From NCBI GenBank assembly GCA_005046945.1, contig SUSS01000002.1, positions 105,006-169,005 on the forward strand: a stretch of 64,000 bases of DNA. Reading direction: 5' to 3'. The position numbers were made by a program, and so were the translations under genes. Each line of letters starts with the position of its first letter. The stretch's first letter is position 1. The notes beneath the pieces were generated by a model. The model had not been told where the DNA came from. It worked only from the letters and a program-made list of their open reading frames with translations, and searched no databases. Shown one piece after another: positions 60,688 through 64,000 of the stretch. The DNA comes from Tissierella creatinini (lineage in GTDB: Bacteria; Bacillota; Clostridia; Tissierellales; Tissierellaceae).

Positions 60688-60720
60688 AGGGCAGTCTGCT
60701 AAATATTAGCGGACTGCCCT
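60688..60720. terminator. Bidirectional terminator between the YbaK gene and lysA
   Basis: AGGGCAGTCTGCTAA (60688-60702) pairs with TTAGCGGACTGCCCT (60706-60720), one G-U. It has A residues on the right and T on the reverse side. Confidence 0.85.
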
Positions 60721-60726
60721 AAAAAA

Positions 60727-62019
60727 TTAAAGTTCAGAAATTAAGTCATTCATTACAATATCATCATAGCTTTGTCTTTTTACCATAAGCTGGGATTTGC
60801 CATCCTTAACAAGGACTACTGCAGGAATCTTATTTCTGTTGTAGTTGCTAGCCATGGTATAGCAATAGGCACCTGTGGAGAACATGGCAAATATATCCCC
60901 TCTTTCGGGGCTTGGAATCTTTATATCCTTAATGAGTATGTCCCCGGATTCACAGCATTTACCGCTGATGGTTACTGTTTCTTTCCTTGGCATATCAGCC
61001 TTGTTTGCTATCATACCTTCATAGACTGCCTGATATAGTGCAGGCCTAATATTATCAGTCATCCCACCATCTACTGATACATACTTTCTAATACCTGGAA
61101 TATCCTTTATAGTACCAATTGTATATAGGGTAAGTCCAGCTTCTCCAACTATGCTTCTTCCGGGCTCTATTACTACAGCAGGTCTTTCTATGCCCATGGA
61201 TTGGGAGAAGTTTTGTATTTTTTCCATCATAGGGTCTAAGAAGTATGAATATGGCTTTTTATTATCATTATCAGTATATCGAATGCCAAAGCCTCCACCG
61301 ATATTAAGCTCTTTAAGTTTAAAGTCAAATTTACTCATAGTTTCTTTTATTAGGTTTAAAGTGATATCAAGAGCACCTAGGTGTGAAGCATTATCATGGA
61401 GTTGAGAGCCAACATGGAAATGGAATCCTAAGAAGTCAACATATTCAGACTTAATTGCCTTTTCAATAGCAGGGAATATGATGTTGCTATATAGGGGTAT
61501 GCCGAATTTTGAATCCTTTTTTCCTGTTACAATATAGTCATGGCTATCGCTTCTTACCCCAGGTGTAATTCTATAGAGTATCTCTGTTTTTTTCCCTTTT
61601 TCTCTACATATGGCTTCTATTAAATCAAGTTCATCCAATCCATCTACTATAATCCTTCCTATACCATAATCTATGGCCATTTCAAGCTCTTCAATGGACT
61701 TGTTATTGCCATTGAACTCAATTCTTTCAGCAGGAAAATCAGCCTTGATAGCTGTATAAAGCTCTCCTCCTGAAACCACATCCAGACAAAGACCTTCTCT
61801 TTCAATAATTTTACACATTCCAATAGTAAAAAATGCCTTAGCAGCATAGGCAGCCCTTGTATTATCATATTTTTCTAGAAAGCTATTCCTAATTTCTTCA
61901 CATTTTTCAACTATTGCAGTTTCCGACATTATATACAGTGGAGTTTTGTATTCCTTAGCTAAATCTAAAGTATTACATCCATCAAAATACAGTATTCCGT
62001 CTTTTATCTCGTAATTCAT
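60727..62019 (-). CDS. lysA: Diaminopimelate decarboxylase
   Basis: 430 residues, fold-type III PLP enzyme. Schiff-base Lys61 in TRAAYAAKAFFTIGMC, GFHFHVGSQLHD, GGGFGIRY (phosphate loop), VIEPGRSIVGEAG and catalytic Cys in SGKCCESGDIL, followed by GAYCYTMASNYN. It decarboxylates meso-diaminopimelate to L-lysine and CO2, the last step of lysine synthesis. No dap genes or lysine riboswitch are near, so regulation is not visible. Start ATG with AAAGGATTTGGTG. Convergent to the aminopeptidase operon. Confidence 0.95.
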   Translation of the reverse strand: MNYEIKDGILYFDGCNTLDLAKEYKTPLYIMSETAIVEKCEEIRNSFLEKYDNTRAAYAAKAFFTIGMCKIIEREGLCLDVVSGGELYTAIKADFPAERIEFNGNNKSIEELEMAIDYGIGRIIVDGLDELDLIEAICREKGKKTEILYRITPGVRSDSHDYIVTGKKDSKFGIPLYSNIIFPAIEKAIKSEYVDFLGFHFHVGSQLHDNASHLGALDITLNLIKETMSKFDFKLKELNIGGGFGIRYTDNDNKKPYSYFLDPMMEKIQNFSQSMGIERPAVVIEPGRSIVGEAGLTLYTIGTIKDIPGIRKYVSVDGGMTDNIRPALYQAVYEGMIANKADMPRKETVTISGKCCESGDILIKDIKIPSPERGDIFAMFSTGAYCYTMASNYNRNKIPAVVLVKDGKSQLMVKRQSYDDIVMNDLISEL

Positions 62020-62199
62020 TTTTCACCAAATCCTTTTCGAGTTTATTCTGCTTTTATCGAGCTTTAGATATTCTGTATAATAGCATGATGAGTGGCAGGT
62101 GTCAATATTTTTTAAATATGAATTATGATTAGGCTGGTGGGCTAATCATATACATACATGTTTTAAAATTGGGTATAAATAAAAACAGGAGGGATTCTT

Positions 62200-62922
62200 A
62201 TGAGATTGAAAAACATATCCTTGGCTATATCTATACTCCTAACCTTATCCTTGATGTCAGCATGCACGGCTGCAAATGATTCAGATTTAGAAGAGGAGTT
62301 GCAGGCAAAGAAGGAGATAATTGCTACTTTGGAGTCAGAAAATGAAAAACTTCAAGAAGAGATAAATAAGCTGAATAATAGGATTGAGGAACTTGAAGGG
62401 GAAACTCCATCCCAAACCCAGGCAACTAGTTATTTAACAGCTGCTTTAGAAGCAGTAGAGCTTTTATCAAATGATGATATGAATGGGCTAGCAAGCATGG
62501 CTCATCCGGTAAAGGGTATTAGATTTACTCCATATTCCTATATTGATACAAGTACTGATCAGGTATTTACAGCCAACCAGATATCAAATCTCATGACTGA
62601 TACCACTGTCTATACCTGGGGGAATTATGATGGCTCCGGAGAACCTATCAACAAGACCTTTGCTGATTACTATGATGAATTTGTATATGACGAAGACTAT
62701 GCGAATCCACACATAATAGGAAATAATACCCTTATTGGAAAAGGCAATAGCATAGACAATTTAACTGATGTTTATACAAATGGTGAATTTGTGGAGTTTC
62801 ATTTTACAGGATTTGATGCACAATATGAAGGAATGGACTGGTCTAGCTTAAAGTTAGTCTTTGAAGAGGATAGTGGAATTTGGTATTTAGTAGCAATAAT
62901 TCACAGTCAATGGACAATTTAA
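62200..62922 (+). CDS. Coiled-coil lipoprotein, hypothetical
   Basis: 240 residues. Lipoprotein signal with MSACTAAND (Cys near 22). A short coiled coil follows (about 30-68; LEEELQAKKEIIATLESEN and KLQEEINKLNNRIEELEGE). A globular C-terminal domain (about 75-240) has MAHPVKGIRFTPYSYIDTSTD, TVYTWGNYDGSGEPINKTF and WSSLKLVFEEDSGIWYLVAI, a pattern seen in clostridial lipoproteins of unknown function. It lies on the outer face of the membrane. Start ATG with AGGAGGGATTC. A terminator follows the stop codon. Confidence 0.75.
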   Translation: MRLKNISLAISILLTLSLMSACTAANDSDLEEELQAKKEIIATLESENEKLQEEINKLNNRIEELEGETPSQTQATSYLTAALEAVELLSNDDMNGLASMAHPVKGIRFTPYSYIDTSTDQVFTANQISNLMTDTTVYTWGNYDGSGEPINKTFADYYDEFVYDEDYANPHIIGNNTLIGKGNSIDNLTDVYTNGEFVEFHFTGFDAQYEGMDWSSLKLVFEEDSGIWYLVAIIHSQWTI

Positions 62923-62932
62923 GAGTCAGGAA

Positions 62933-62964
62933 GAATAGGCAATGTAGTTTTACATTGCCTATTC
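62933..62964. terminator. Terminator between convergent genes
   Basis: GAATAGGCAATGTA (62933-62946) pairs with TACATTGCCTATTC (62951-62964). It overlaps the stop codon of the minus-strand 82-aa gene. No strong T tract. Confidence 0.75.
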
Positions 62965-63207
62965 TAGTCCTTCGATTTCTTTGTATCTTTCATAGGCTTC
63001 ATCTTCTTCAGAAGAGAAGGGACTTCTAAATCCAGCTAAATTTAAACTAGAAGGGATAAAGCTATAGTTTACTTGTGGATAAGATATAAAATCCTCTTCA
63101 TAATACTCTGTACTGTAAAACTGTTCTTCATCGAGGAAAGGTTGTCTTTCGAGATTAGCTAGTTCTTCTTTATCAAATGGTGAATCATAGTTTTTTGATT
63201 TTACCAT
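62959..63207 (-). CDS. Hypothetical acidic protein, 82 aa
   Basis: Start ATG 63207 with TTGGAGGTGTTTTT upstream. The protein is acidic and Tyr/Phe-rich: SPFDKEELANLERQPFLDEE, YYEEDFISYPQVNYSFIPSS and a C-terminal SSEEDEAYERYKEIEGLE. It has no signal peptide or membrane segment. I do not recognise the family. The ribosome binding site and absence of overlap support a real gene. Confidence 0.6.
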   Translation of the reverse strand: MVKSKNYDSPFDKEELANLERQPFLDEEQFYSTEYYEEDFISYPQVNYSFIPSSLNLAGFRSPFSSEEDEAYERYKEIEGLE

Positions 63208-63369
63208 AAAAACACCTCCAAGAATATTGTAACCAATTCATGTGATAAAAAATACTTAGTGGCATAAATTATTATGACTTCGAAAAAAGAGACCCAAATA
63301 TTAAAAAGATTCAAAAAACACTTGACAAATAGAGTAAAAAATGTGGCGAATCCACTAGGTGAAAGGGTG

Positions 63370-63945
63370 CTATGCACCCTTTGTTGTTTCAATATCTATT
63401 ATATCATATGTGTTTTTTAATGCTTTTGTTTTAAAAAAGACTTTCATCATAGGAGGAGTAACAATAGTTGTAATAAGAACTACTATAACAAGAACCGCAA
63501 ACATATCCTTACTCAGCAGGTTATTCTTCAATCCGATTCCTGCCAGTATTAAGGCAACTTCTCCACGAGCAATCATAGCAGTACCTATTCCTAAAGAGCT
63601 TCTCCATGCAAATCCTGAAAACTTTGCACTGATTGAAGCTCCTACAAACTTTGTAAGAATAGCAATAATAGTAAAAATAAGAATCATACCAATGTTTTTG
63701 CTTATCCCTGCAAAATGAGCAGAAATTCCAATTAAAGTAAAGAACACAGGCACGAATATGGAGTAGCTTATTGCTTCAACTTTTTCAAAGACTTCATGTT
63801 TATAGTTAGTTACACTTATTGCTATACCTGCAATGTAAGAACCAATTACAGCTGATACTCCTGTATATTCAGCCATATAAGCGAATACAAAACAAACTAC
63901 AAGGGCAGATGAAACAACAGTTTCTGTCAGTGCGCCAAGATTCAC
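63370..63945 (-). pseudogene. Cation/proton antiporter (CPA2), C-terminal half only
   Basis: 191 residues covering about six membrane segments with the second half of a Na+(K+)/H+ antiporter fold: SAVIGSYIAGIAIS, VFFTLIGISAHFAG, TKFVGASISAKFSG and GTAMIARGEVALILAGIGL (the GxxMxxRGExxL signature). Full-length relatives have about 380-400 residues, so the N-terminal half is missing. A GTG at 63945 could act as start but has no ribosome binding site, and a TGA lies 9 nt upstream in frame. The sequence beyond 63945 looks like the hairpin end of a mobile element, so the gene was probably split by insertion. Confidence 0.65.
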
Positions 63946-64000
63946 GGCGTATCATATAGTGGGTGGGATTCCCACTGAGAAAGGTTTAGCAAACCACTCA
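63946..64000 (-). mobile_element. Possible insertion-element end splitting the antiporter gene
   Basis: Upstream of the antiporter fragment the minus strand reads AGTGGG-aatccca-CCCACT (63976-63958), then TATATGATACGCC, directly before antiporter coding sequence. A short GC hairpin close to the junction is typical of IS200/IS605-type right ends. The rest lies beyond the window, so the element cannot be identified. Confidence 0.35.

Noticed and set aside
63321-63345. TTGACAAATAGAGTAAAAAATG, like the -35 region of the HesB promoters
   Set aside because: Plus strand, but no plus-strand gene follows and no clear -10 at 17 nt.
1-64000. CRISPR array
   Set aside because: No regularly spaced repeats with unique spacers seen; the only tandem repeat is the 35-nt heptamer run at 37599.

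Overview
The window is AT-rich bacterial DNA with AGGAGG-type ribosome binding sites, two T-box leaders, a DUF3787 spore-surface-type protein and Clostridia-type gene families. It looks like an anaerobic, amino-acid-fermenting low-GC Firmicute of the Clostridia/Tissierellia. The gene set fits that life style: a complete histidine-to-glutamate route, proline, alanine and ABC amino-acid-type importers, aminotransferases, a threonine aldolase and at least one probable selenoprotein. The species cannot be named from sequence alone.

Layout. 1-6.4 kb is a patchwork: the tail of an S-layer-anchored protein, an ion transporter, two nearly identical HesB-like loci, an IS256 transposase relic, a tRNA-Arg, a DUF1989 protein and a DUF2271 exported protein, separated by copies of a short hairpin-rich repeat. 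6.4-24.5 kb holds small membrane proteins, an M48 protease, a threonine aldolase, a beta-propeller exported protein, a glycosyltransferase, an L,D-transpeptidase, an iron-type alcohol dehydrogenase, two VTT membrane proteins, an Mre11/Rad50-like (YhaO/YhaN-type) pair and a YgjP-type metallopeptidase. 24.5-28.9 kb is a compact minus-strand run: alpha/beta hydrolase, condensation-type acyltransferase, DUF6320 membrane protein, Ppx/GppA phosphatase. 29-31 kb is a proline T-box plus putP, followed by an aminotransferase. 32-34 kb has small hypothetical or spore genes, a decayed ZIP transporter tail and a VanW protein. 34-41 kb is a co-directional run of two acyltransferase-like genes (one frameshifted), two B12-binding radical SAM genes, uppP and an EamA exporter, closed by trxB on the other strand. 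42-50.5 kb has an MFS transporter, two HD hydrolases and the histidine degradation genes ftcD-hutI-hutU-hutH. 50.6-57.8 kb has RNase Z, an alanine symporter, metA, a T-box-controlled ABC importer (three genes) and a universal stress protein. 58-64 kb has lipoproteins, an M18 aminopeptidase, a YbaK protein, lysA and a cation/proton antiporter cut at its 5' half.

The most notable finding is at 5829-6125 (minus). A 98-codon HesB-like frame contains an in-frame TGA in the motif Ser-Tyr-Gly-[TGA]-Gly-Gly-Pro-Ser, as expected for a HesB-like selenoprotein. A close duplicate at 2658 has lost the TGA codon by a 9-nt deletion and lost its 3' end to an IS256 relic. Both share a promoter, and the intact copy carries a palindrome that resembles a CsoR-family operator. 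The second pattern is a family of about eight dispersed repeats with conserved ends and internal hairpins, probably miniature IS200/IS605-type elements, seven of them in the first 20 kb.
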